From: Phoronis australis | Taxonomy: Eukaryota > Phoronida > Phoronidae | Length of the DNA stretch: 64,000 nucleotides | NCBI GenBank assembly: GCA_002633005.1 | Contig: NMRA01000163.1 | Coordinates: forward strand, 581,614 to 645,613 | Direction: 5' to 3' | Part shown: piece by piece, positions 20,890 through 34,500 of the stretch | Layout of the letters: every line of letters begins with the position of its first letter | How positions within the stretch are numbered: position 1 is the first letter of the stretch | The notes under the pieces: model-generated | The model's database searches: none | Told to the model about the DNA's origin: nothing | Seen by the model: the letters and a program-made list of their open reading frames with translations, nothing else | Made by a program: the position numbers and the translations under genes

Positions 20890-21740
20890 TATCATCAGGG
20901 GCACCCAAAGGACACTGGTTCAAATGTGGTCAGGAATATCCCTGTTTATGCAATACCAGTCTGAGGGAGGTGCACACAGATTTTACTTGGGACTTAGAAC
21001 AGTTGAAGCTGGCAGCCTAGGCTTGGCAAAATTTAAGTGTCCAACCTTTATGTTTAAAATATGGTTAACTTATTGGTCATCGGGAAATTCTTCCGCCCCT
21101 GTTGTAAATCACAGGCATCCTCAACTTCTGATCATCCTTAATAATATAGGCCTACCACAAGGCATGACACTCGGAACTGGTAATTCCATGAGTGCTTCAC
21201 TTCACACAAAAATCGAGTGTACGACCTTTTTGTATTATAGTGTATTTGGAGCGGTCAGACTCAGAGGCTGATGACGCCTGTGGTTTTACTCAGACGTCCT
21301 CAGCTTCTGGTCGTACCCAATACACTATACATATATACAACACAGTATGACACTCAGGACTAAAAAAATCATGTGTGCTTCACTGGGTCACTACAGCTGT
21401 CAATATCAAAGGCGAAACTCAATGAATTTACACAAAACAAGGGTTCCGCAATAGCCGGCAAACCATGATCAATTCAAAGGTGTCCTCATCCTCTGTATAT
21501 AAATACTACAAGGTATGACACTCGGGACAAGGAATTCCACGGGTGGTTCACTACCAGGAGAAAGATATATTGCTCGTTGTTTGTTGGACCCCTGTTTTGT
21601 GTACATTTATTGAGTTTTGTATCTGATATGGGCGAATCCCGAGTGTCATATCTTGTAGTATATTGTGTGCCCAATTTGTATTGGCCATTGGCCTGATTGG
21701 CGATCAGAAGCTGAGAACGTCTGTGGTATAAATCATGTTT
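20890..21740. repeat. Degenerate ~170-180 bp tandem repeat with an inverted end
   Basis: TATGACACTCGGGAC and a GTGCTTCACT block recur near 21162, 21345 and 21511, and GTCCTCAGCTTCTG-like blocks near 21107, 21283 and 21471. At 21636..21660 the phrase reappears inverted (TCCCGAGTGTCATATCTTGT), giving a hairpin with 21507..21531. No gene is seen. Confidence 0.6.
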
Positions 21741-22261
21741 TGTATACTCTTACAGACACTGGCATGACATGCAAAGTGAAAAAATATGAAACTTACCAGA
21801 AATCTGAAGTTCACTGTGAAAATCCTTCACTATTCTGTTACACACGTTGGTTTCAAACTCTAAACAACTCAAGTGTTCTTCAACGGAAATTTCAAAATGG
21901 CGGTTTTTTTCATGAAGGTCACCTGGTGGAAAGTTTTCTTTAAACAATAAAATTACACTGTAATACAGCTGCTGGTAATTGATTTTTTATGAAAATTGAA
22001 AAGTTTTATTGTCACACATCTGATTTTTTAAAAAAAATCAAAAGTTTTAGCCTTCCTGTGGGCAAGCCTCTAACTGCCCTCTTGTGTTCAAGTCTGTGTT
22101 TACCGGTCCAATACCGGCGAGCCGCTAAGGGAAAGTTCACTGGGTTAGTGTCGTGGGGACGGTACTGGGCCATTCGTGGCCCAGAAACGTAAACCGGTAT
22201 ACGGTACAAGCGTTATCAAGCAACAGAAATACAGTACTGGGCCAATACTGTCATGTTTACT

Positions 22262-22624
22262 GGGAAGTTGAAGGCAACCGCGTTTCTCTGAGCCTATAGG
22301 CCTAGTGATCCGATGCCTCCCGTTCATTAACGCTAGGACCTCGCTAAAAAGCAAGACTTCGCGAGATTACGAGAGATATTGCCGTGTATTTTTAATTAGA
22401 ACACGTGACTTTGGCTAAATTTTAGCTAGGGCCTAGCGTACGTAGGTCCTAGCGTTAGTGAACGCACGCCAGTAATGAGTGCTTCGCGCAAGGAGAAGCA
22501 CGCCTACTCCGAAGTCCTGTGAGAGCGAACGCGGCAAGTCTTCGGTCTTGCAGCGAGCGAGCGAACATTATACAGATAAGGTTCGTGTATTGCATTTCAG
22601 TCAGTACCGAATCAACCACAATTA
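22262..22624 (+). repeat. ~360-bp direct repeat, copy B
   Basis: Second copy of the repeat at 19611..19966, in the same direction and about 2.65 kb downstream, including the same MITE-like core. The sequences just outside the two copies do not match each other. Confidence 0.85.
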
Positions 22625-23088
22625 AAGTTAACGAAATCAAAGGTTCAGGTCCTTAACGGGTTTAGCGCTGTTGTGAGGAGACGGGGCGGAGCAACCGACA
22701 TCCGCGCATATAGGCCCTAGAATCGTCATGCCGACGTTGTTTTTCTGGTGGCACCTGTTAACGTGAGGCGGGCGCCTGCCCTCAAATCCCAGTAGCCAAT
22801 TAAGCCCCCTTATTATTCAATTTCCTTCATTGCAGTTAAAATGTAAGGCTCCCCACCAAACAGTTATGGTGGCCTCACTTGCGGCGAAATGGGGCACACT
22901 GGCATCAGGTAGAGGAGGGATATAGTCTCGAACTCATTGAGAGTCTGGGTGTGGACAAATCTCGAAAGCGAGACCATTTGGTAAGATGTTTAAAACATAA
23001 GCCTGACAAAGCCTCTCTGATTACATAGAGGGTTCTTCGAATGAACGCTGTCTTTTCACACGAAGCTCCGATCTGATTTATATGTAGG

Positions 23089-23252
23089 CAGTGGCGGATT
23101 TAGAGGGGGGCCAAGGGGGCCATGGCCCCCTCTAAAATTACCCCAGCTTACATTTAGCAGTTCGGGGGTGCAAATGTCTGACTGGCAAACTACTGGCCAA
23201 TACTCTGCCCTGCCGCCCCCCCCTCCAACTCAAAATCCTGGATCCGCCCCCG
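23089..23252. mobile_element. Short TIR element, CAGTGGCGGAT family, copy 1
   Basis: Begins CAGTGGCGGATTTAG with a G-rich run and ends near CTGGATCCGCCCCCG, about 164 bases. Similar ends occur at 47670..47799, 60788..61085 (weaker) and 63700. I leave the superfamily open. Confidence 0.55.
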
Positions 23253-24251
23253 GTAGGCCTATATATCAACATTTCAAGTTGTCTCTTATATCTCTCATTT
23301 GCTTTAATTTTGCTGAGACAAATACTAATCAATTGCCCGGCGCTGGATAATTTCAATTACTCGCTGTTCCATTCTGAATTAAATTCAATGGATACAACCG
23401 TGACGAAGAAGCTCAATTGTACTGTAAACCAAAACAGGTTTTCTGCTGGAACATTTTAATCAGCGTGATCACATTGAGTCCACGTGTGTCATCTGGATTA
23501 TCACTCAAGTTACACCAGCTTCATGTACTAAAGGTAAACGTTTTTTTACGTTCAAGTGATTTTGAGCAGCATTTCGCACTGATAAGCTGGCTAAAGAGAT
23601 AAAATAGAATTACACGCTCACGTCACAGGCAATGCGCAAATCGAATTTGCACTTGGGTTGCAGGGCCAACACAAATATACTCGGAAGGGCTTTCTTGAGT
23701 CGCTGATGTTTTCAAAATTGATGTTCTTGTTGGCAACGGGCATAGAATCCTGTCACTCTAAGAAGTATTATGAGGCCGATCGTATGAGAGTAAAAGGCCA
23801 AATTCGATTTTTGTGTTTAGACAGCTACGCAGCGCAATATTCACATTTATATAAGCTTTATTTAAGAAGTTAACGTTTTAAACACGGATGTGAGTTGGGT
23901 AAAATCGCCAATCCAAATCCCGACGAAATGACCATGATTAGCAGACGACGTACTTGCCAGAAGTAAAGCGTGCTATATCTGCCTCTCGTCGCTAATGAAT
24001 AATGACGTCACAGCTTATGCGTAAGATCACAGATTTCGCCCATGGACTATGATCAGATGAAAATAAAAACCATGCATTTACAATATTGATTGGCGCAACT
24101 TCATCGAACATAAGGCCAGATTATAAACGCGGGGTGTGATCTACATACCCACCACTCACCATGTCACTTGAGCATTAGAATACAAGGCCTGTTTCTATTT
24201 TTGAATATCCGTCATAAAGATTACAAAAAGGAACAGCGAACAATTTAAATC

Positions 24252-24423
24252 ATGGATCTGCCATTGAACCAATTACAAAAAGCGGAAGCAATAAGCCTAA
24301 AGGATAACTTGAAATTTTGAAGCGCGCTAACATACCAGATGGATCTGCCATCGAACCAATTACAGAAAGCGGGAGCAATAAGCCTACAGGATAATTTGAA
24401 ATTTTGAAATGCGCTTACATACA
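24252..24423. repeat. 87-bp tandem duplication
   Basis: Two adjacent units begin ATGGATCTGCCAT at 24252 and 24339 and stay close to 90% alike to the end. The difference pattern suggests a fairly old duplication. Confidence 0.85.
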
Positions 24424-25458
24424 TGTAGCAGATGGAAGCTAAGTGTAGTAAAAAGCGATTAGAACAAATAGCCCCGTTTAGAGTTGTTCAACAGGCTTTA
24501 ATGCTAAATTGGAGCAAGATGAGAGACTACTGACTTGGTTCCTCAGAGAGGAATTAACTATTTTTTGCAGGTTTGGCCTGCAGTGTTTCTGGGCCAACAA
24601 TTGAATAACTGGACGACCGACTAATTGTGCAAAGCAACACGCCTGCATTAAAAGGAAGAATACTACTAATAATAAATTACAGGTCAATGGACAGTTGTAC
24701 CAGGGTCGTCGGGGTAGTCAAGTGCGAGGTACATGCCATCGTTTTCTACTGAAACTATTTTTGATAAAGTGGGTGAGATGATTTAAACTCTGATTAACTG
24801 AGCGTTATTTTATGCAAGTGCATGTGTTGTAACAACTGGTCGCTTGATAAATCACTTACGTCTGAGAACACATTTTTACATTCGAGAAGTTGCAAAATCT
24901 ATTTCCAACGCCTGAAAGTAAGATTAAAAATTGATTCACTGAAACTGTGTTACCGCTATTCAAATTTTAACTTATTGGAGCGGGTTAATCAGTTTTCGAA
25001 CACAGAGAATATTTAATTGGCTTACAAAAGCCGGGTGATAGGGGTAAAATCCGCAAATGTTTTGTTCATGATATTAACTGCACCAATCTCTTGTTTCATA
25101 GAAGCACACAAAGTGTTTGCTCGGGGAACTTCTAATCACATGCTGGCGATAAATATTCATGTAGCTTGAATACGCTACACTTTCATTCATCCAGTCACAT
25201 ACAGTTGCTAGTAGGAGGCACACTGAAGGATAGAAATTCAGTCATAACAAGAAAGCAATTTGTCGAAAAGCGTTACTAAACTGGTCACTACTGCTAGTGC
25301 TGTATGTACTGTATTTGTCGCCGCGGTTGCATTTTTGCTCAGAACTTGCGCGGTCGACGTGTTACTCTTGCAGGGCTCGTTTGATTTCCAGTGAGGATAT
25401 CTCACTGTTGACAGGTCGATGTAATTGAAATTCACTCGTTTATTCCAGAGATTGGGCA

Positions 25459-25467
25459 ATGCTATGA
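25459..25467 (+). promoter_or_regulatory. Minimal upstream ORF overlapping GSS copy 2 start
   Basis: ATG-CTA-TGA is a two-codon upstream frame whose stop overlaps the main start codon (ATGA at 25464). In-frame ATGs at 25464, 25473 and 25482 follow. I chose 25464 because it is the first in frame and has G at -3. Such overlaps can give reinitiation, but whether 25459 lies in the transcript is unknown. Confidence 0.4.
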
Positions 25468-25551
25468 GCGCAATGTCGTGGATGGAGAACCTTAGTGAAC
25501 AACAGATTGAGGAGATCGGTTCGTTTGCAAGAGACTGGGCGTTTCTTCATG
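25464..25551 (+). CDS. GSS: GSS copy 2 exon 1 (start codon)
   Basis: It encodes 29 residues beginning MSAMSWMENLSEQQIEEI and ends at CATG|GTTAGT with a split Gly codon. The helix matches the human N-terminal QLEELARQAVDRALAEG. No signal or targeting peptide is visible, as expected for a cytosolic enzyme. Confidence 0.88.
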
Positions 25552-28500
25552 GTTAGTCGTTTCATTATTCTCGTAACTACTCTATCTGTATCTGGATATC
25601 ACGTTCAAGGAAATCGTAGGCAACTAGACAAACTTGGAATAGAACAAAACCTATTTTAACTTTTTTCTTTCGTGGATGTAGGAAAAAGTAACATATTGGA
25701 TGGCTGACGTGTGTTTCAAAATATCTCGGGCACTCGCGTTGCTTAACAAAGGATGTGCATACAACATTACGTCTCAAAATGCAATTATTCAGGTTTGCCT
25801 GAAGAACAATGGCTGCACTTGATTGAGAAATCTGATTGGTTCTCGATGTCTAGTTCCGGCTTTTAAACCAATCAGGTGTCTTAGCCGTTTGACCCAGCGT
25901 GACTGGCTACGTCAATCATGTGCAGCCAATGTTGATTTACGTAATTCTTACTGTGTGGAAAATGACTTGTTCATTTGCAGCTATAAGAATCAGAACAAGT
26001 GCTTGCCACATGTGTTGTATTGTGGGTGTATATCTTAGAATCAGAGTGGTGTTGTGCTGTTTCTTCACATGAGGCAACTCGCACGCTAACATTTAGCCTT
26101 TGTTTCCCTTTCGTAATTGCGACCGAAACTTCGCTCGTGTCGTACAACTGTAATCGTTACATTCGATGAAATACTGTTTTGCATAACACGTGAGCTCTGA
26201 AGATGTTGCACAGTTATAAATTCACGCTCCAAGCTTTTGCCGGTAATTTTACGCTCATAATTTTAGCAAGATGTCGTTAGATTTTAGTACCAGTCCCCGA
26301 GACCACCAATAATTCTTATTTGATGTAGTTTTGTGGTGCAAATGGTTTGTTATTCAAATGTCTTGAATAAAAAAATGAATGATTTGCCACCAACATTTAG
26401 AAATTCTACTACAATACCCCGAAAACTGTTTTTTGAAATGTTATATATCATCTACACAGTCACACTGCTAAGAGTATAAGCGAATGAAGCTTGGCCTAAG
26501 TATTGAATAAGCACGGTAATTTCAACAAATAAAATAAAAACATTGTCAGGCAACCTGCTAGATTTATACTTTGGGACCTCAATATGTACAAAAACTAAAT
26601 CCCTGTGATGGCTGGGGTAGCCCGGCCGTAAACATAACGGTCAGTCTTCGATATTTTTCAAGCCTTTACACTTGTACATGTATACTTTGCACTTGAGATT
26701 TCACCTTCTGTGCACTCCATGACATGAGCAAAAATACGAGCATAGAATTACGAGCGAAAAATGCGGTGAGCGTAAAATTACGGGCTCACGTGACCTAAAA
26801 TCCAATTTCTCATTGGATATAACAATTACGAGCGTAATTACGGGCGACACACACGACAGTGACTAACCTTTCCTAAGCGTTAGGCACAGCCGCACTGCTG
26901 AAGAAAACCTATTCGCCAATTTCTTTAATACTGCACCAATTTTAAAAATTCGAAGACGGCTAATATTTCCTCTTCAATTTTAAAAACAGCCATGATGGTC
27001 GTTTGCTGTATTTATTATTCGTTTTTTGGCTTTGAAATATTTATTGTTCGTTTTTTGACTTTGAAACTCGTACGCATAACAGGCACGTTGTTATGACAAC
27101 AATTATCTCATCCAATACACATTCGGCCAAGCCCATGGATACCGACTAGCTCACTTACATGTAAATCTGTGACGGCGCAATCAAGTCTTTCACTTCGGTG
27201 TGAAAGACGCGCTCGTTCTCATCCACCTGCGTGCAAATAGCGTACGAGTTGCCTAATGCAGGTCGGGCCTAATACCTTGTGTACTGTGAGTTACGCCGGC
27301 CGTCCATTTGTTCGCTATCTGGGCTCCCGTGGCCGTCTTCGCTTGCGTGTCCGTGTGCATGTGTCGAGGCAGCAACTATCCATTCATTTTTTATGAGAAG
27401 CTCGAGCGTATCCTTGGATTTGTCATAGGTATTCAGTTCTCTTTTGATATCAACATCTATCATGTCCAACTGGCAGATCTATGATATGGAATTGGTAGTG
27501 GGGCCGCCACAGTTGAAAATGAAGAAATGTCCCCTTAGCCTCTAAATTCGGCAGATCCAGACCCCGAATCAAGCTAGATATGTTTTTACCAACTATTGAG
27601 CCAACTCTTGCGAGAATATCTTCTCTTTTAGTAGCGGCGTCGGGTCACTGGGCACAAAAGATAACCGGAACAATAGAAACTTAGATGGCGGGTATACGAG
27701 ATCTTTCGAAAAGACTGTAAATCTAGTACACTTATATTTTCGCTTAGTTCGGGAATTGGAACTGCATGAAGAACTTTTCCAGAGGTCATGTGCTTCCGCC
27801 TAAATAAGAGGAATTTCTTTACGTATTGGAACTGACACAGAAAATTTAGTAGAAGAGCAGAACAAGGAACGCTTATAGCCACCTAACTAACGTTCATGAT
27901 AATTTCCCTTCATCCTCTGTCATGACAGAAGACTACTCTCTTTACGATGAATTCGGCTTCCCCCCAACCACTATGACGGGGTCCAGAACGTTTTGCCAGA
28001 ATACATTTGGCTTGTGCTGTACTTGTTCCACTTTTGACAACCAGTCTAACACGGATCTATGCAATGGAACGCACCATGTCGCACCATGTGTATTCATAAT
28101 TGTTTACAATTTTCAGTGCAATGTGAAAGTTACTAAGCGTCTGTTACAGGGATCACCGTGCGCACACCTGAGGCTCCTGAAATTTCGAATAAAGCAATGC
28201 ACGTGTCTATGACTATGTTTCCTTCACCTGTCAAAAGACAGTTTTATAATGAAGCCTTGGCACTGCAGAGTGAATTCAACCTCCTCATGTTTCGAGTTGC
28301 CTGTGATCACGATTTTTTGGAACATTGTCTAAAAAGGTAATGCATATAGAGCGTTTGCAATTACGCCATCAGTAACCGGAAGTGTGTCATGTTGGAGGAC
28401 AAGCAATCAGTTGAGTTATCGCGAGTTGTTAGCTGCTTATAATTCCAACAGTTTGCATGGACTTCAACTATATTTTCATACTCCAAGGAACATTTAATTT

Positions 28501-31500
28501 CGACCTCGAGTTCAGAATTCACGCCACGCAAAATGGCCGACCCGATTTAAAGAAGTGACCCAAATTTTGCCACAAAAGTTGCATTAACTTTGTACTGCTT
28601 AACTCTATTTTAATACATTTTTATTTTTTTTATATGGGATGCATTATCTTTCCTATGATATTGGATAATTTCCTTAAAACGAAAAGAATTGGTTCGACTG
28701 CCCTATTGCAAAACTACTCTTCGGTCTTTCCCCCTTGATGCTCAATAATTATTGGAAGACAATATAACGACGTAACATCTCAATCACCCCTGCTCGAGCA
28801 GCCAGATATTGCTCAAAATTTTACCATTAGGCCTACACTGAATAAATTCTATCGAGAATTCAGCTGAGAAATGTGTCTGCCTCACGATACCACAATAGTA
28901 CTGAAATGTTTGCCCTCCAACGTTGGCGGATGACCTAATTGGTGACGTCATGTGAAAACACTATACATGATCTCGTGCTGTAAGTGATTAATAAAACTGG
29001 ACTTATTCTTTGAAATGAATGAGCCAAACGGGATTCATTGGTTTTTTCTGTCAGTTTTGGTTAGTCCTTCCTAACACTTGATGTACCATTGTCTTTTCGA
29101 CTTAATAGTACCAGGTGACATTAATGAAAGCAAAGTCTAACTGCAGTTTCTGAAGATTTATTCACTGGAGAAATGGCAAAAACTTGCATTGAAATTCATG
29201 GTTTTTCGTCAAAATGTAATGTTTTAGGCAAAAAATACGACATTTAGGATCTATTGTACTTTGGTTGGTTCTATAACAATTTCTTTATTTACTTTTTCTT
29301 TTTTTGGTTCTCGTCACGACTTCGACGACTGCGATTTCCTTTTTGAACATTACTGTGGCAGCCTACCTCATCTGTGGTATTTGTGTCATTAATCCTGTTG
29401 TGTTATCCAACATTTCAATCGTCATTGACATAAGATATAGTGCACATAATGCGGGCGCACAGATCTTTCCGTTTTGATAGGACGCGTATGACGTGCCTCA
29501 GTGGCGACTGTTGCTTCGTTTTGATTCTGTGTTTGTCAAAAGAAATAATTTAAGTTCTGAAACGAGACCACATGCACGTGTTGTACACGTCTCTGTAATT
29601 TTGTGGCGCGTTTTATCACGTTTGAAATCGTCTCAAATTTGTTTTATTTCAGTTCAAATTTGCGATCACCCAAAAGAGTTCTGAATACATTTTGACAATA
29701 TTCTGTGGCAGAAATGTTCCTTACATTATGCAGAACACGTTTTCTTTTGCTCAGAAAGTGACATTGCGTGCCACCGATTAGGCGTGCTACAATACGGTAC
29801 GTCAGGCATTTATTACTGGAAAGAGAACGGTGCCATTACGTGGTGGACGATTGTAAATTTGTGTGACACCTCTAGTCACTGTGAATTACGATTTGAAAAG
29901 GATCGCAAAAATATTTATTTTCTTGATTCATTGCAAAAGATGGATTGTTATGTTTGAAAATCTTGGTAAGGCTAAAACTGGATAGAAGCTCCTGGTCTCT
30001 TTCAAACTCATTTTGAGACGAACGCTCACCAACTAAGTTTTTAAAAATTTAAAAAACGCTCCTCCCCCGCATTAATTTCAAGCAGGGCCTCGTGTTTTTG
30101 TGCTTTTATTTTTGAAAAGCTGCAAAAAGGCAGGTAAGCAAGGTTAAGCAAGGTTTGAGAAGCCATGATTTGCAAAGCGATGAGTAAAAGAAAACAAATC
30201 CCGTATCAGGTTTGCTCGTCTCAAGTGTATTTTCCTTTCTGAAAAAGTGAGCAATTAAACAAATACCGTACCACCAACTCGATTTTCGAAAAAGTAACTA
30301 CTTTTTTGGCCTAATAAGCATTTTAGAACATCTTTCACCATTCAATATTCAGTCATAGCTTGCCTTACCGTTCATCAGTCATAGCGTATTTACTATTATT
30401 TGTTTACAGTGTAATTAAAGTTGATAGTTATACAAGAGGACTTTGGGACATTTATCAAAGCGTTCGGAAAGAGGGCGTAACTCAGGTAGTCCATTAATTA
30501 AACTATTAAAATATTCACGTGTCTTGTAAAACAGTTTTATCTGACATCTAATTTGGCATCTGGGTTTTAACGTATATTCGTACTCAAGCATTGATAGCTG
30601 ACTAAAGGTTAAAGAAGATGCTCTAATTGCACGCTCACCTATGCTATTTAGAAATCTAAAATCATATGCTGAAATTTAAACCTGCTATTAATAAATTTCG
30701 ATCTGCATTTTTATCATCGTTTAACTCTAGTTAAAAATATAACTATTAAATTTCTAAAACACACGGGAAATTGTCTACATCATCGACTTTGTCACTAGCA
30801 GACAGTGCCATTTCCAACTGGTAGTTGTTGAGTTTCGCGCTGCGTTCTTAGATTGCGGATCGGATCGGTCGAAATACAATTTGTTCTGAACTCTTTCGCT
30901 CGTATCTGAATTCTTCATTGTCATCCTTGTTATGGTAACCTTGCCACTCATTTTCATCCAAAATGTTCTCACTCACAAAATGTCAAAGGTCCGCCGTTCA
31001 ATATATTCGAACCACGGCGCAAAGCTGGCTGCGGGCCTGATGCTTAATGTGTGAGTTACAATGCAGCTTCACTATTTTGTGTTCTCCTAATTATTTACGT
31101 TCACTGAACTCGACCGTGAACACCAAATAGTAAGAAAGGCTGTGATAATTAACTTTTTAGAATCTGTTGCTCAATAAATATTTATTGTCTTTACTTCCAG
31201 CCCTATGCCCTCTGTTTGTTCAGAAATGACTTCATGGTGCACTGCCCAAATGAAGATGAGATGTGTTTGAAGCAGGTTGAATTTAATGTAATTGCTTCAT
31301 CCTTGGCTTCTCTCGCTCAAGAAGTTTCAGGCTATCACAGGTTTGTGGTAAACGGAATATTAAAAACAGGTGTACTCACAGTGTTCGCCCAGGTTAACTC
31401 CACTTCCAAATTTTCGAAAGATATACTTTAAAATAACCAAACATGTGCTCTGTGCACCAACTGCTTCTAGTGCCTTCAAATCGTCTAGTTCTCCATGGAC

Positions 31501-34500
31501 ACTCGTTTACAAAGACAATTTGCTCCTAATGTACATGTTTCTCTCACAAACGATGCACATCGCCTATGCCTATCTGATGTTTTGCGTGACGCTTACTCCT
31601 GCAGTGGCTGCCATGAATGTTACTATTAACTCGGGTTGATTCCCGCATAATCTGACCTTTTAATTTTTGTTTTCAACACTCGTGCTCGACTCAATAGTCT
31701 CTCTCTGTTTTTTGGTTTCTCAATTTGAACAAGGCTTAATTCTTACTTTTCAGCGAATAGCAGAGTGCTCTAGCTTCATCCAGGGCCTAATTAGATAGCT
31801 GTTCATTATATAAAAAATATTCTGTGTTGAAGGAATAATTTAGTAAACGGAGCTTTGTCAGTTTTTTGTCCATGTAATGCATGTCATGCGTTGTTGTATC
31901 ATTTTACAGATTTTTGATGTCAAGTTATCTTGGCGTATTTGGTGAAGACACGTTAAACAGTCGGGTATGTTTACTTATTAACCACATATTGATTAGCGCA
32001 AATGCGCGCCTATGCAAAGGTGTGCGAAGCATTTGCCGCAAATCCACGCTACGGCCCACAAAAGGATGTGAATGGGGGTTGCTTGGATCACCTGTTGGAG
32101 TAGATGTTAACTTGATTTCAGATTATGTAATTAAAATGCCTTTAAATGAATTATGGTCGCAAAATATTTACTTCGAATGGGATACCTGGCTGCACCTATA
32201 AGTCAGTCTTGGACACTTGGATTTGTGTCAGTTTTCTTCGTAAACTAACACTAGCGAATTATCTTACTTAGATACATGTATGGTCAAATTATCTTCACAT
32301 GTAACCACATACTTCCAGACTAACAAGGCATGACATTGTGGTGTAGTATTGGTTATAAAAACAATGCGAAGTAACTATTTTTGCTTTGATAGCTTCCCCT
32401 TCTGTCCTGTCTCGTAATTTCTCTCTTTGTGGAACTGTTTTTGAGCCGACTCATGAAATGTCGTCCATTCCCATGACATGTTGTTTGGCAGTTCTTGGCA
32501 AGCCGACTCAACTTTTAATTTATGACATAACGTTGGCCTCAAAATAGTTCCTTACTCAGGTCAGAATTGATCTCTGAAGTGACATTGTTAGGCCATGTTC
32601 GACCATAAAATGACCTGCCTGGTCAAGCTGGTTTCTTAAACCTGCCCTCTGACAGCTGTGAACATTCAGTTCTTTTCAAGCCTAGGGTTCAGAAATTTGG
32701 TGTTACACACCTCTCAACTATAATCTGAAAAATTATTAAAATCTCGGTACTATAGCAAAGATACAAAATCTATGAGAAATATACCCATTGCTTTTAGTTA
32801 CTAAGATAATTTGTTTGAATTATTTCTAGGCAGTAATATGCTAATACTTACATGACTAAAACTTTATTTAATAATTGTGAAGTGAGAGCGTATGACAAAT
32901 TTCTGTCTTAAATCTTAACTCAATTTTCATGAAAGAGACCCCAGAAGTCACGTGCAACTCATATAAGGGACTTTTTGTGGCTAACTTTAAAATTAGTTTT
33001 AAGCGGGAGATGGGTTCGCAGCAGTTTAGTTCAACTAATTCTAGCTGTGTGACTGCTTCTTCTGGAACATTTAACTGGTAGAAATAAGAGGATGCTACTT
33101 GAACCTTGTCAAAGCTCTAACGTTTATAGCCATTTATTACGTAGTTTGTTATTTCATCAACGCTTTTGTCCAGGGATATCCCATTGCCATTTCAATTTGT
33201 TTACTTCAGTGGAGTAGTTTTGACGTTGGCGTTTTTTCCTCTGTGAAAGATGTTCGATGAGAATTATTGTGTAATGCATCTTCTAATTTTTACCTAAACT
33301 AGATTTATTTTTATTTCTATGCCATTTTAATTTGACCGAGGACAAATAGTTTCAATTACAACAAGTAATGCAGAAATAATCGAGAGTAAACAGTTTAAAT
33401 GGTTGTTTTAGAACTTGTCAACGTTCAATTCAACCTGTCGTCTCTGGTAGGCCCACCATGTGAAACTTTGAATTCATTGAAACTCATTGATATTTCTTAG
33501 CTTCCACAAAATGATCCGAATGAAGGTATGGCGAAGGGACTCGTGAAGGCTTGGCAGCTCTTCGGACAGGAAAGGTACATTGTTTACGCCGTGCGTTTAA
33601 GGTTTTAACAACTGTCTCGGCTAAACACACACACTGGAATTTTTTTAGAAATTTCACTTTCTAAGATTGTGCGTTTGAGGATTAACATTTTCATAGATTT
33701 TATCCGCGGAACTCACACTTCTTTAAAAGCGCTCGTATTTCCGTGAACATCTGCCAACAGCGAATTCCACCTCCAAAAATGTGAACTATTCCCTTGAGCG
33801 ACACAAAAACATTGCATTTACTCTCAATTTAACCATAACCACTACTCTTCTTTGAAGAAGACATACATGTACATGTAAAAGAAGTTTCTGCTCGCGTACC
33901 TTTTCAGCAGTTCCTTGTGTTTGGTCTAGTGACATTTGCATTTCCTGGACATGTGAATCTTATCCTCATACGTTGACATCGCGATGCGTACTTGTACTCA
34001 CCTTGATGTACGATATCAATAATTACAAAGTAACATCATATGACTACAAGGGACCCTTGATGTCAACTCAGGCGACTTCATGGAGCTTGATTTATTGGAT
34101 CTCAGTTATAAAACATTTCTTTTTTTCAGTGCAGTTATATTACTTGTTTGTTCGCAAGAAATTCGGAACATATTTGATCAACGTCAACTTGAGATTGCTA
34201 TTATTCGACTTGATTCTCGCATCAAAGTCATTCGGAGAAGTTTGCGACAAGTATGCGACAGGGCCTCAATGAATTCCATGAAAGACTTAGTCATGTAAGT
34301 ACTCAAAACTGGTAGATGAAAACAGTAACTTTACAGTTCACATATTAGACATCTAAGACATCTGTGAAAGGGTGATTGTAACCAATCTATGGCTAGCGTG
34401 CGACCAAAATATTGCACTGTCAAATTTATTCACTCATATGTACAGGAGTTTTCAAAAAGCTGATAAATCCTCTTTCTGTTGAAACTGGCGAAATTTCAGA

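Larger units (their letters stand above)
12600..25458. other. Intergenic, repeat-rich, between the GSS genes
   Basis: No complete gene is recognisable in this 12.9-kb interval. It contains the ~160-bp array (12.7-15.2 kb), a foldback element (16.6 kb), small inverted repeats (17.1-18.1 kb), the ~360-bp direct repeats around the gap, and an 87-bp tandem pair. The last ~150 bases before 25464 are richer in CpG (CGCCGCGG, GCGCGGTCGACG) and should include the copy 2 promoter; no TATA box is evident. Confidence 0.6.

Noticed and set aside
31881-32201. 106-residue frame starting before GSS copy 2 exon 5
   Set aside because: Only its exon 5 part is coding; the rest is read-through into intron 5 past a good GTATGT donor.
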